64,000 nucleotides of DNA, taken from positions 35,796,501 to 35,860,500 of the forward strand of contig JANJXV010000013.1 of the NCBI GenBank assembly GCA_024803745.1, in the 5' to 3' direction. Below, one piece after another: positions 33,283-44,085 of this stretch. Each line of letters opens with the position of its first letter. The first letter of the stretch is position 1. The notes beneath the pieces are model-generated. The model was not told the DNA's origin, searched no databases, and was given only the letters and a program-made list of their open reading frames with translations. Made by a program: the position numbers and the translations under genes. Source of the stretch: Megascapheus bottae (lineage: Eukaryota; Chordata; Mammalia; Rodentia; Geomyidae).

Positions 33283-33469
33283 GGCCGGGAGTTTGGCCTA
33301 GTGGTAGAGTGCTTGCCTAGCATGCACGAAGACCTGGGTTCGATTCCTCAGTACCACATACATAGAAAAAAGCTGGAAGTGTTGCTGAGGCTCAAATGGT
33401 AGAGCTCTAACCTTGAGAAAGTCCAAGGACAGTGCTCAGGCCCTGAGCTCAAGCCCAGGACTGGCAAAA
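33283..33469 (+). mobile_element. IDL-Geo SINE, young
   Basis: Plus strand and near consensus: 'ggccgggagtttggcctagt', 'gggttcgattcctcagtacc', Geo tail, A tail. Target duplication aaaaatagc at 33274-33282 and 33470-33478. A good reference copy for the family. Confidence 0.94.
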
Positions 33470-33690
33470 AAAAATAGCTAAGAATATTAATCATTGTTGA
33501 GTATCTACAGTTTCTGTTTGGAGTAATATTTAACTTTGGAAATAATTTTAATTATGCATGCATTATATGAAAATAAAGACAAAATAAAGCACATGATTAA
33601 TTCACCTAACCTCCGGCTGCTTTTTTCTAGATGAATGACAAAATAAGGAATACAAATCACAATAGTATATTCCCCCCTCAATTGCCTCTA

Positions 33691-33745
33691 TTATTCCCTC
33701 CCTCCCTCCCTCCCTCCCTCCCTTCCTTCCTTCCTTCCTTCCTTT
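33691..33745 (+). repeat. (CCCT)n/(CCTT)n microsatellite
   Basis: Tetranucleotide array abutting the tail of the next SINE. Confidence 0.95.
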
Positions 33746-33978
33746 TCCACCTGTCCTGGGGCTTGAACTCAGGGTCTGGGTGTTTTCCCTTAGCTTTGGT
33801 GCTCAAGGCTAGTACTCTACCACCTGAACTACAATGCTACTTTCAGCCTTTTCTGAGTAGTTCATTGGAGATAAGAGTCTCACAGACTTTCCTATATGGA
33901 CGGACTTAGAGCCACTGTCCTCAGATCTCAGCCTCCTGAATAACTAGGGTTATAGGCATGAGCCACCAATACCTGACT
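33746..33978 (-). mobile_element. B1-Geo SINE
   Basis: Minus strand: 'cttgaactcagggtctgggt', 'ttcattggagataagagtct', 'cctgaataactagggttata'. Confidence 0.87.
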
Positions 33979-34216
33979 TCCCTTTATTTTTTAACTTATA
34001 TTTAACTGTATTCTATTTGGGGAAGCAAGTTATCCTGAACAAAAAGTTAAATGACAATTGAGAGCAGGAATAGCTTCCCTTTCAGATGAAAACTAAGACC
34101 CATCTACATGTAGCTATTATGCAACTTCTCAGCTTGGAATGGAGAAGTTAGTGGAGGAGGCTCTGAGTTGATGAAATAGATGTCAAGTGATCCCGGCATT
34201 AAAACAGAAGTTTATT

Positions 34217-34314
34217 GGGCTGGGGATGAAGCTCAGCGGTAGATCACCTGCCTTGCTGCCCAAAGCTGCGTAGGCTCTGGGTTCAGCCCACAGGACTGCA
34301 CACTCAAAAACCCA
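34217..34314 (+). mobile_element. ID SINE monomer
   Basis: A tRNA-Ala-derived monomer without Geo tail: 'gctggggatgaagctcagcg' and 'ctctgggttcagcccacagg', ending in an A-rich CA-containing tail. Diverged from the IDL head used in the dimers. Confidence 0.75.
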
Positions 34315-35689
34315 AACCCTCCTGAAGCTTATTGACAACTATATCCTCATTTGCCCCGATGATTCTTATTTTATGAACAGCTCTAACTAATTAAACTTTT
34401 GGCATTTCTGTACTATATTAAATCAAAGGTAAAAACTAAGTGTGGGGGGAAAAAAGCTATCATGGATATCAGCAACTTTTTGAAACAAGGTAGGCAATAA
34501 ATAAAAGTTAGGCAGACATTCTGATGGTAACAGGGCTTGACATTAATAGTGAGGCGACAGATGTGACAGAAAGCTATAAAACTCTGGGCCTGGGGTAGGT
34601 CTAAATAGTCCCACTGAGCTCAATGACCCTGAAAGCTCCATTGCATTACAGTGCATTATAGTAATTGATGTATTTCTCCTGAGCCTGAGAGCCCATGTTC
34701 GTAACAGTGACCCTGGAGCCTGCAGGAAAGATTAAATTATGCTCAGTAGTCACTGTTTAAGAAAGTACCTAGGTATATTGCATTTTTTTTATGAAACTAT
34801 TTTAGAAAGACTTCTATCCTAATCTGCAGTGACATTGTTGTAGAAAGAATATCTTTTGCCAAAAAGAGAATAACAGTAGGAAAAAAATAAACTTTGAAAG
34901 CCATTTGGCAAAGCAAAGGTTTAGAGATTGCGCCATGGTTTGCCCAACATGCTTGGTTAGCTACAGGCCCCATTATCCATTTGAGAGGAGAAATCTCTCA
35001 ACGGCCACCATAACAAATGCTATTGAATGGTATTGGCTAAAATGGTAGCCAAAATTTCATATGAAATAAAGAACCCAGTGCCTCAATTGAACCAGCTTTA
35101 TTTCAAGTACTGTCTACCCACTTGTAGACTGCCATATTGGACAGTACAGATATAATAGTTTTACCACTGCAGAAAGTTCTTTTGGGATATTTTTTCCTTG
35201 AGAAAGTCAAGAGGGGATACAAATCCTATAGGCTGGCGTAGTTCATATGAGCTTTGAAGCAATTGTCAACTTATGCCTTTCAGTATTAGTTTTTATTGTT
35301 GTTTGGATATTTGGATATAGTTCTGTTAGAATCATAGAAAAATACTGAATCTTGATACTTGTTTCCTGAATGTAATGTTTTTACAGAGTTTAGGGGTAGC
35401 CAGAAAAGTTATTTGAAATGTAGGTCTTCTGAATATATAGAAGTTTCTAGGAGAATCACAAAGGTCATAGTCTCTTGGATAATTCCATGCTAAGCAATTA
35501 GCTTACTTCTCTACCTATTTTTTCAGGACTCATTCTGCTAGATATTTATTGGAAGGAGTTGGGAAAAATTTTAACCAGGCCTTCCAAACACATTCAGGTG
35601 AAGCATCACATTTTACATTAGTAGAGGAGAAAAATGTTCCCCAGTTTAACAGTGGCTTGGCCTGGTCAGGATAAAGAAATCACCTCTTT
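34315..35689. other. Repeat-free non-genic stretch, candidate conserved non-coding
   Basis: About 1.4 kb without SINE, LINE or microsatellite, in a window where such gaps are uncommon. Contains AT-rich homeodomain-like words (e.g. attatagtaattgatg near 34655). No exon seen. A regulatory role is inference only. Confidence 0.4.
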
Positions 35690-35703
35690 AAAAAGGCAGA
35701 AAA

Positions 35704-35889
35704 GGGGCCAGGAGTTTGGCCTAGTGGTAGAGTGCTTGCCTAGCATGCACGAAGACCCAGGTTCAATTCCTTGGTACCACATACATAGAAAAAAGCCAGA
35801 AGTGGTGCTGAGGTTCAAGTGATAGAGCTCTAGCCTTGAGAAAGTCCAAGGACAGTGTTCTGACCCTGAGCTCAAGCCCAGGACTGGCA
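35704..35889 (+). mobile_element. IDL-Geo SINE, young
   Basis: Plus strand, near consensus, with a perfect 14-bp target duplication aaaaaggcagaaaa at 35690-35703 and 35890-35903. Frames 35634-35822 and 35666-35890 are inside it. Confidence 0.95.
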
Positions 35890-35903
35890 AAAAAGGCAGA
35901 AAA

Positions 35904-37032
35904 TCAGTGAATTATGGGGGAGATAAAGGTATTCAATTACTGGACTGGACTAAGGGGACTCCCCTGTAGTTGACTGATTGTCCCCATAATGAATGTAGAT
36001 TGAAAATGAAGAGACAAGAAACTAAAGTTGGTTTAATGGGTGACTTATAATTTGAGCAGGGTACAAAATGGCTCTCTCAAATTGATGATCTAATTTATTT
36101 TCCCCCAAGGGCAGCTGATGCTATGTCAGAGGTGGGGGACAATACTCTATTACTCTTTAGCTGCCTGGTTATTTTATACATATGAGTTACTGAAAGTCTA
36201 ATTGCTTTATTGAACAAGCTGAACTTGGTAGGGTGCAGGTAAGAGGCTGCTTTGCTCTTTACTATGTTTTTCTTCCCTATCCTTTAGCATTTCTAGCTAT
36301 TATAAGATAATGTTCTTTTCCCCCTAGATGTTACGAATGCAGAATCTAGTTTAGGCTGGGAGTTTGGCCTAGTGGTAGAGTGCCTGCCTAGCATGCACAA
36401 AGATCTGGACTTGATTCCTCAGTACCACATACATAGAAAAAAAAGCCGGAAGTGGTGCTGAGGCTTAAGTGGTAGAACTCTAGCCTTGAGAAAGCCCAAG
36501 GACAGTTCTCAGGACCTGAGTTCAAGCCCCTGGACTGGCAAAAAAAAATACCTCATTTAGTGCATCTATCTAATTTAAAACAATGGCCAATCCCAGCTCT
36601 GGCTTTCCTTGACTTGGAACAGTTGGACATTATTTCCACTTCTTGCTCCTCTCACCTTTCCCTTAGCTACTGTAGGGAGGGTGTTTGGGGGGACTTAGGG
36701 GAGAAAAGTTAAAGATCAAGATAAAGAATAGTCTCATAGGCTACTGTATGAAATCAGCCCCTTCGAAGTTGATGGATGCGCAGTTGCTATCTGGTTGCAG
36801 GGTATTTTGAGGGTTCTTTGGGTCCCATCACTGAAGCCTCTTGTTTCTTAAAGTGAGAAGAATTATGCAATTCCCTCTTCTAGGGCAGGGGACTGGGTAC
36901 GTGGAAGTATAAGCACACTGGTAATGGTAATTCTCTCTGTAAAAGTATTTTTGATTGTTCAATGAATTCTCATGGGCTTAAGCTGGCAAAACTGGAAATT
37001 CAGTTTCTTAGTAAGTCTTGGGGGAATGGTAT
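35904..37032. other. Non-genic stretch around one SINE
   Basis: Apart from the IDL-Geo SINE listed at 36354-36550, nothing is recognised. Confidence 0.5.
36354..36550 (+). mobile_element. IDL-Geo SINE
   Basis: Plus strand: 'gctgggagtttggcctagtg', 'cttgattcctcagtaccaca', Geo tail 'aggacctgagttcaagcccc', A tail. No clear target duplication. Confidence 0.92.
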
Positions 37033-37046
37033 AAGATACAGGGTTT

Positions 37047-37840
37047 TGCAATTGTCCAGAAACAAGGGCATACTAAATCCACTAGCACAATAATGTTCAT
37101 TGCGGCACTATTTACCATAGCAAAGATATGGAACCAACCCAGATGCCCCTCAGTTTATGAGTGGATCAACAAGATGTGGTATTTATATACAATGGAATTC
37201 TATGCTGCTGTCAGAAAGAACAACATCACCCCATTTGTAAGGAAATGGAAAGACTTAGAAAAAATCCTATTAAGTGAAGTAAGTCAGACTCAAAGGAACA
37301 TAGGCCCAATAGTCTCCCTCATTTGTCATAATAAATAGAAACCTTGGGCTCTCCTAGCAGAGATTTACAATAAAAGAAAATCTAAAGACATTAGGCCAAA
37401 TAGTACGACACTAAATGTAAGGACCTCCAGGAGAAGGAAACAAAAACCATATAATGAGTGACTGTTGTCCTTAGTGTACTATGTTATCTCTCATCTCTTT
37501 TGCCATCCCTTGGTTATCTCATATTGTTACATTTTTTCACCTTATTATCTGATATATTTTATATGTGCTTAATTGGTTATTTGAAATTGGGTAGGGAAGG
37601 GGGGAAATCAAGATAAGCAGGGGGAGGGTGGGAGGGAAATGGGGACCATGTCATGAGAAAGGGTATCAATGTTTGTGAAGTTATGCACCTTCTATCTGGT
37701 AAATCAAATGTAACCCTTCTATTAATCACAATAAAATATTTGGAAAGAAAGAAGTGTACTCTTATATGACTTTTGTAACTGTAACCCTCTCTCTGTATAT
37801 ACCTTTATAATAACAATTAAAATGTATGAAAATTGAAAAA
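37047..37840 (+). mobile_element. Young L1 3' end with 3' transduction
   Basis: A 5'-truncated L1. About 37050-37335 encodes the ORF2 C-terminus (MFIAALFTIAKIWNQP, YTMEFYAAVRKN, LLSEVSQTQRN, stop after CHNK). The 3' UTR follows, with a G-rich tract at about 37597-37650, ending 'ttaatcacaataaaatattt' near 37741. The insert does not stop there. About 90 more bp (37752-37835) match the 3' end of an older L1 subfamily. A 14-bp target duplication, aagatacagggttt, lies at 37033-37046 and 37841-37854, outside both parts. The simplest reading is read-through of the source L1 into a neighbouring older L1 end. Confidence 0.88.
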
Positions 37841-38015
37841 AAGATACAGGGTTTCGGTATCTGTTAGTGTTTTTCCCCTCTGGAATATCAATAACCCCAA
37901 GGCCATAGAAGCAGTATTTATTTATTTAAAGTGTTCTGGGGCTTGAACTTAGAGCCTGGATGCTACCCCTGAGCTTCTTTGGCTAGTACAGCTAAAGCTC
38001 TACTTCTGGCTTTTT

Positions 38016-39462
38016 TTTCATATATTTTTATTGTAATTAATAGAAGGGTTACATTATATTCACCAGATAGAAGGTGCATTACTTCACAAATATTGATACC
38101 CTTTCTCATGTCTTGGTCCCCATTTCCCTCCCACCACCCCGCCCCTCATCTTTTTTCCCCCCTTCCCTATCCAATTTCAAATAACCAAATACGCATATAT
38201 ACAATATATCAGATAACAAGGTGAAATACTGTAACAATATGAGATAACCAAGGGACAGCAAAAGAGATGAGAGATAACATAGTACATTAAGGACAACAGT
38301 CACTCGTTATATGGCTTTTATTTCTATATCCTGAAGGTCCTTTCATTTAGCATCATACTATCTGGCCTTATGTATCTAGGTTTTGTTCTATTGTAAATCT
38401 CTGCTAGGAGAGCCTAAGATTTCTACTGATTATGACAAATGAGGGAGACTATTGGGCCTATGTTCCTTTGAGTCTGACTTACTTCACTTAATATGATTTT
38501 TCTACGTCTTTCCATTTCCTTACAAATGGGGCAATGTCATTCTTTCTGACAGCAGCATAGAATTCCATTGTATATAAATACCACATGTTGTTGATCCACT
38601 CATAAACTGAGGGGCATCTGGGTTGGTTCCATATCTTTGCTATGGTAAATAGTGCCGCAATGAACATTGTTGTGCTGGTGGATTTAGTATGTCCTTGTTT
38701 CTGGATAATTGGGTAAATACCAAGTAGTGGAATTGCTGGGTCATAGGGGAGTTCTATGTTTAGCCTTTTGAGGCACTGCCACACTGCTTTCCATAGTGGT
38801 TGAATGACTTTGCACTCCCACCAACAGTGTAGTAGTGATCCCTCCTGGCCACATCCCCTCCAGCATCTGTTGTTATTAGTTTTCCTGATCCTGGCCATTC
38901 TAACTGGAGTGAGGTGGAATCTTGGAGTTGTTTTGATTTGCATTTCTTTTTTTTTTCTTTTTCCATATTTTTTTTATTGTAATTAGTAAAAGGGTTACAT
39001 GATATTTGCCAGATAGAAGGTGCATTAATTCACATACATTGATACCCTTTCACATGTCTTAGTACCCATTTCCTCCCCCCCACACCCCCCACCCGTCTTG
39101 GTTTTCCCCCTTTCCCTATCAAATTTCAAATATCCAAATACAAAGAAATTCAATATATCAGATAACAAAGTGAGATACTATACCAATATGAGATAACCAA
39201 GGGACAGCAAAGGAGATGAGAGACAACATAGTACATTAAGGACAACTTGATTTGCATTTCTTTTATGACCAGAGATGTCGAGCCTTTCTTCATGTGTCTA
39301 TAGGCCATTCTTATTTCTTCTTCAGAGAAGACTCTCTTTAAGTCTTTGGCCCATTTTTTAATGGGAAAAAATATGTCCATGAATTTGCATGTCATCATTG
39401 TGCAGGGGCCATGCTAATCTTCTCTGTATCATTCCAATTTTAATATATGTGCTGCCGAAGCA
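38016..39462 (-). mobile_element. U6 snRNA-L1 chimeric retrocopy
   Basis: One insertion on the minus strand with U6 at its 5' end joined to a truncated L1. Flanked by ctacttctggcttttt at 38000-38015 and 39463-39478. The L1 part (39264-39365 joined to 38016-38950 across a later insert) encodes ORF2 C-terminal landmarks: [27 protein letters not shown]-like [40 protein letters not shown]. It then carries the 3' UTR and an A tail read as T residues near 38011-38018. A 1-base loss near 38490 breaks the frame. This matches known template switching of L1 reverse transcriptase from L1 RNA to U6 RNA during integration. Confidence 0.92.
38951..39246 (-). mobile_element. Young L1 3' end nested in the U6-L1 chimera
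   Basis: A 5'-truncated L1 of the same family, minus strand, T-run tail first, 3' UTR only. A perfect 18-bp target duplication, ttgatttgcatttctttt, lies at 38933-38950 and 39247-39264. It split the ORF2 of the chimera (between the EMQIK motif and the following residues) and is the youngest layer. Confidence 0.95.
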
Positions 39463-39463
39463 C
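39366..39463 (-). pseudogene. U6 snRNA pseudogene, 5' part of chimera
   Basis: The minus strand reads nearly all of U6: cttcggcagcacatata near the 5' end, then ttagcatggcccctgcaca and acatgcaaattcatg. It keeps the AGAGAAGATTAGCATGG region but has lost four bases near the 5' end and several near the 3' end, with other substitutions. There is no U6 promoter upstream; the flank is SINE. Not a functional gene. Confidence 0.93.
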
Positions 39464-39598
39464 TACTTCTGGCTTTTTGGGAGCTTTTTGGAGATAAGAG
39501 TCTTATGGGTTTTCTTGCCAGGGCAGGTTTTTAACCTCAGTCTTCATATTTCAGGCTCCTGATGAGGGTTACAAGTGTGAGCCACTGGTGCCTGGCTT

Positions 39599-40356
39599 CA
39601 TAGATGTGACCTTTAACAACCTGTTATCAGATCTTCTGTACTTCTCAGTCAGTGGTGCTCTAATTCAATAACCTTCTCAGATGTGAACCCCATTTCCCAC
39701 ATCCAGGAGTTCATGATACTATAGCTCAGCATCACCATTGCCTTCAAGATCTAAGTCTATATTTGGAGACGAGATGGATCCATGTAAGTTCAGCCTGGAG
39801 TACAGGTCATCCACGCTCTCATGGGTGTTTCACAACATTCATTTAACAAACTGTGACACTATTGGATGTGTGTGTATGTGTGTGTGGGGGGTGTTAGATT
39901 GTTCAGGGAAGCAAGGAAGAGTTCCTTGGGTAGTGATATCTTCTGATGTAGGTTTTGAAAGAACCAGTTGTACCTACAAAGGTACGTGATACCATCCTTA
40001 GACTTGGGCACTAGGGGCCTTGCTTTGGCCCTCATTGTTCTCAGTGTTTCCATGATGTTATATAGGGTCAATGGACAAGGCCCACCCAGAACCCATGTCC
40101 TCCCTTCTGGAGTCTAGAACCTCCGTGAGACTCTGAGTATCTTGCCATTCTCTCTCCATATCTGTTTCCTTGGGTTTCATAGTCCTCAGGCTCTCCTCCT
40201 AAGAGCAAACTACATCACCATTGTTTACATGCTTAGGCTCAAAGACAATCAAGTGGCTGTCTGAATCAGCTGGACAGAGGACTTACAATGCAATACCCAA
40301 TATCCATTATTGAGACAGGAATTGAATAAAGTTAGAGGCGAGAAAAGAAAGATAGG
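39599..40356. other. Non-genic stretch
   Basis: Nothing recognised except a short TG-rich run near 39868-39890. Confidence 0.5.
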
Positions 40357-40596
40357 AGCTGAGCTTAGTGGCTCATGCCTGTAATCCTAGCTACTCAGGA
40401 GGCTGAGAACTGAGGATCATGGTTCAAAACCATCCTGGGCACTAAAGCACTAAAGACCACGAAATTCTTACTTCCAATTAACCACTAGAAAACCAGAAGT
40501 GGTGCTGTGGCTCAAGGGGTAGGGCAGTAGCCTTAAGCTGAAGAGCTCAGGGACAACACCCAGGCCCAAAGTCCAAGTCCCACGACCAGAAAAAAA
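40357..40596 (+). mobile_element. B1-Geo SINE, near consensus
   Basis: Plus strand: 'gcctgtaatcctagctactc', 'aattaaccactagaaaacca', Geo 'gaagagctcagggacaacac', ending 'cacgaccag' plus A tail. The best plus-strand copy of this dimer here. Confidence 0.92.
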
Positions 40597-40644
40597 AGGA
40601 AGGAAGGAAGGAAGGAAGGAAGGAAGGAAGGAAGGAAGGAAGGA
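40597..40644 (+). repeat. (GGAA)n microsatellite
   Basis: Array grown from the A tail of the SINE just upstream. Confidence 0.95.
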
Positions 40645-41395
40645 CAGACGAACGAACCAATAAAGGGTCAGAGTCAAGAGCCAAAGTGAAAATTCTGTCA
40701 GAAGCTTGACCTTCAGGTCATTATGAAGGAATCAGTATCAAAGTAAGATAAGGTAAACCTTATCATAACCTCTAAATATTTATGATTATGACATATGGGC
40801 TACCACTTGTACTCTTGCCCAAGTTCTGCAAATGTTAGGAGTGAGTCGGAAGGTAAACATTAATTGGAGCTATCAGATGTCTTTAGGTAGAAACAATCCA
40901 GGAATCAGATGCAGTTCAGATAAAATCTGTAATTACAGGGAGCTGTGGCTTTGGTTGCAGGAAACCCTGGGCAGGGGCAGGGTCGAGGCTCTTAGATGCT
41001 TGCAGAGAGCTGGCCTGGAGAATCTCTGTTGATTGCCTCTGACTATAGGACTGATAACACTCAGAGGAGAGGCAACTGAAAGAGAGCTCTGAGGAGGCAA
41101 AAGGATAGGCGGTCCCTATGCAGGTATGGAGGCCTTCCTTATAATGGTGCCCTGATCATGTGACAGGGGTGGTGGTCAGGATGAGAGTTCCAGGTGATGG
41201 CTGGGCTGACCACTAAAAGCTTCTTGGAGATAGTGAGGAAGCATATAATTAGTAGTGTCAGTCTTGAAAGCCTTCCAAAATTTTGGAAAATATGGCACTT
41301 GAAAGTGACAGCTGGGATGGTAAGAGTAACAAGATGAGGTGTTTCATGCTTTTGAATAACATTTTTAAATTTACATTGCTGTTTTAGAATTTTTT
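40645..41395. other. Non-genic stretch
   Basis: No gene or repeat recognised. Confidence 0.5.
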
Positions 41396-41870
41396 ATTTA
41401 GTTTTTAGATTGTTATTATAAAGGTGAGGAGGCACAGAGGGGTTACAATTATGTAAGTCTGGTAAAGAGTACCTTGCTTTTTGGATAATGTCATCCTTTC
41501 CCTCCTTCTCTTCTTTCTTTTTTGCCAGGACTGGGGCTTGAACTCAGGGCCTAAGCACTGTCCTTGGGCTTTTTCCTCAAGGCTGACACTCTGCCACTTG
41601 AGCCACAGCACCGCTTTCAGCTTTCTCTATGTATGTGGTATTGAGGAATCGAACCCGGGTCTTCATGCATGCTAGGCGAGCACTCTACCACTAGGCCAAA
41701 CTCCCAGCCCCTCTCTCCCAGCTTTTCCTTCCCATTCCCACCCACAAGCTTTATAGTAAATTTTCAACATGCTATCCAGTGAGCACTACTGCCGCAGTTG
41801 TCCCTCCATTTCTGTGCCTCCCTCTACCCTCCCAAAGATAGATGAATGAACAAACAGAACAAAAGGGAAA
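41396..41870 (-). mobile_element. Older L1 3' UTR, interrupted by a SINE
   Basis: Minus-strand L1 3' end: 'gattgttattataaaggtga', 'cacagaggggttacaattat', 'ttggataatgtcatcctttc'; it resumes after the SINE with 'ccacaagctttatagtaaat'. Same subfamily as 59807 and 62968. Confidence 0.75.
41522..41709 (-). mobile_element. IDL-Geo SINE inside older L1
   Basis: Minus strand with extra bases in the Geo monomer (ggctttttcctcaaggctga). IDL landmarks 'gaatcgaacccgggtcttca' and 'actaggccaaactcccagcc' are clear. Confidence 0.92.
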
Positions 41871-42600
41871 AAAATAATAACAGCAAAAAGGATGAAAACC
41901 TCTTGTTTTCATTTTGTAAGCCCCCTCATTTTGATTGCAATTGCCAGCTGCTATGCAATAGGCTTTTAAAAATAACTATATTTATAAATGTGGGCATAGG
42001 GATGTCAGGACAGAATGTATTTCAATTGTGCAGAAGCTGGAATTGATCCTAGGAAAGCAATCCTGAGCTTTCCCCAGTTTGGGCAGCCCTTGGACTTTGA
42101 CCTTGCTGTAGTGGGTGGAAGGTGTCAGCCTACATTTGTTTGGATCTAATACTTTGAACCCATTTCTTCAGAGGTCTGCTTTTTGTCTTCATGCATGTGT
42201 TTGGGGAGAGGAAGTGTGAGTGTAAAGTCTTTCTTAAGTGTGGTTTGTGTCAACTACTTTGGAAATGATTACACATTTGGAGCTATTACTTGACAGATCT
42301 GCCACCTAATGTCACATTGCCTTTGGCCACCTCTTTGTGCACAGTCTCCCACAAGTCCTGTCTTATCATGCTCAACGGCCACAATGTATGAGCAGCATAA
42401 AGTGTTATTTCTTATTTGTCACCATAAAAAGAGCAGGAAGTTAAAACACCAATGTCCTAGAGGAAATAGCAAACTAATTCTGATTCATGGCCTCTATCTG
42501 CACCATCCATCAGCCCTTTTCTTTGCTTGTGAAAATAGTCTTCTACCAGTTGTTTTCATCTTTATTTCTTTTCCCAATAGCAATTTACAATGTATCTTTT
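41871..42600. other. Non-genic stretch
   Basis: No gene or repeat recognised. The frame at 42309-42677 ends inside the next SINE and is spurious. Confidence 0.5.
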
Positions 42601-42796
42601 GTTGTTGTTGGTGGTGGTTGTGGGGCTTGAACTCAGGGTCTTCACACTCTACCACTTTGCCTCAGAGTGCCATTTGAAGTTTTCTGGTGATTAACTGGAG
42701 ATGAATCTCATGGACTTTCTTGCTTTGAACTGCTATCCTCAGATCTCAGCCTCCAGAGTAGCTAGTATTATAGGTGTGAGCCACCAGTGTCTGGCC
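42601..42796 (-). mobile_element. B1-Geo SINE, Geo part shortened
   Basis: (GTT)n-type tail, short Geo remnant, linker (gtgattaactggagatgaat) and B1-like head. An imperfect target duplication may be acaatgtatctttt at 42587-42600 and ataacgtatccttt at 42797-42810. Confidence 0.82.
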
Positions 42797-43227
42797 ATAA
42801 CGTATCCTTTATGCTTCTCACTATCCTCTGTATTTATCATGAGTTTGGGAGCATTCCACAATCAAAGAGAGTGATGAAAATGTACGAGTACTCACTCACC
42901 ATTTGTCCAGGCAGGTATTAAACAGTACCAAGTGATTGCTGGCCTTAGGAAGACTGTTGTTCCAGTGGAAAGGAAGTCAAAATTCCCGCTTGTCAATAGT
43001 ACAACTTGGTGGGAAAGAGGTGGGGAATAAGGAAGGTGAGCTTGCATGCAGCTGCTTTTGAGGAGCTCAAGAACTGATCAGTCTGTCTCACTGCTGCCTG
43101 GCCTTGTGAGGATGGGGAGGAGGCGAGGACAAAATTCTGTATGACAGGACTTACATGGTGTGTTCCATATGAAGAGTTAATGGTCCTACATGTATCAAAG
43201 CCATTGACTAGTCAAATAGAGTAATAT

Positions 43228-43281
43228 ATGTATGTATGTATATATAAGCATATGTTACATATACATACATACATACATACG
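43228..43281. repeat. (TATG)n/(CATA)n inverted microsatellite
   Basis: TATG units on the left and CATA units on the right pair as a stem of about 15 bp around a short AT-rich loop. Confidence 0.85.
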
Positions 43282-43760
43282 CTGACATGTTCAATGTTAC
43301 CCCTCGCTTGCTTGAATAGGAGTATGTCTTTTGAATTTGATAGGCTGGCACATATACCTGTGAATATGTCTATATTTGTCTTTCTGTTTGTCACAGGGAG
43401 ATTTATGCATATTGGAGAGGCTATTAGCCTCAGGATTGTGCATTAATTAAAAGTAATTTCCCTGTCTATATTCTTCTCTTAAATAAATACATAAACAAGA
43501 ATCCTTTTAATCACATTTTGCTGTTTCACAAAACTTGGTGCAGGCATGGGAAATGGGGTTCTTGCTCTTTGCTTGGGGTGTTATTAAAATGAATGTGTGT
43601 GTTTACATGCACAGTAAAGCATTCTGGGAGGCTGTGCATGGTTATTTCTGATGGTTGGACTATAGGATACTTCCTCCCCTTATTTATCTGCATTTCTTTC
43701 CGTGAAATTGCTCCGCAGAGGTACCTATAAATAGGCCAAAGTAGCACTGCAATTGAATTG

Positions 43761-43812
43761 GAGAGCTGATTTATAGATATAATTCTTTGTGTCCAAAGAA
43801 TAATCAGCTCTC
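43761..43812. repeat. Inverted repeat with one-sided bulge
   Basis: Arms gagagctgatt (43761-43771) and aatcagctctc (43802-43812) pair perfectly. Inside, attctttg (43782-43789) pairs with caaagaat (43794-43801) around the loop tgtc. A 10-base bulge sits only on the left (43772-43781), giving 19 bp in total. It is not a microsatellite and no known element is recognised. Confidence 0.85.
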
Positions 43813-43929
43813 TTTCTATTTTCATAAGAAATAGACTTTTTTCGGTAATGAAAAAAGCCCTAAGCATTAAGATAATTTAGTAAGGAGGAAGATAAATATT
43901 TAAATAGGACCTTAGGCTAACAAGTATCA

Positions 43930-44085
43930 GTAGTGCAGCAGACACTGCGTGCAGGTCCCCCTCAGTGTAACTCCTATGCCTGGTAGATGGCTTCATCCTT
44001 ATTTTATAGACGGGGTACAGAGGCTAACAGCTTGCACAGGGTATTGTGACAGATGAGTGTGAGCAATTGCAGGACTCTAGAATTT
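43930..44085 (+). mobile_element. MIR-like relic
   Basis: The text 'ttattttatagacggggtac' and 'gaggctaacagcttgcacag' follow the MIR core order. Confidence 0.45.

Larger units (their letters stand above)
37930..39598 (-). mobile_element. B1-Geo SINE split by U6-L1 insertion
   Basis: The Geo tail is at about 37930-38015 (ctggggcttgaacttagagc) and the linker plus B1-like head at about 39463-39598 (tttggagataagagtcttat). One old minus-strand SINE, cut by the chimeric insertion. Confidence 0.85.
42811..43927. other. Non-genic stretch, 1.1 kb
   Basis: No exon. Contains a TATG/CATA palindromic microsatellite and a bulged inverted repeat, both listed. A perfect MEF2-like word, CTATAAATAG, lies at about 43725-43734. 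Confidence 0.5.

Noticed and set aside
33283..33355. tRNA-Ala gene
   Set aside because: It has box-like motifs but no tRNA fold or CCA-end context, and it is the left monomer of a SINE.
39366..39463. Functional U6 gene
   Set aside because: It has deletions at both ends, many substitutions and no promoter, and is fused to L1.
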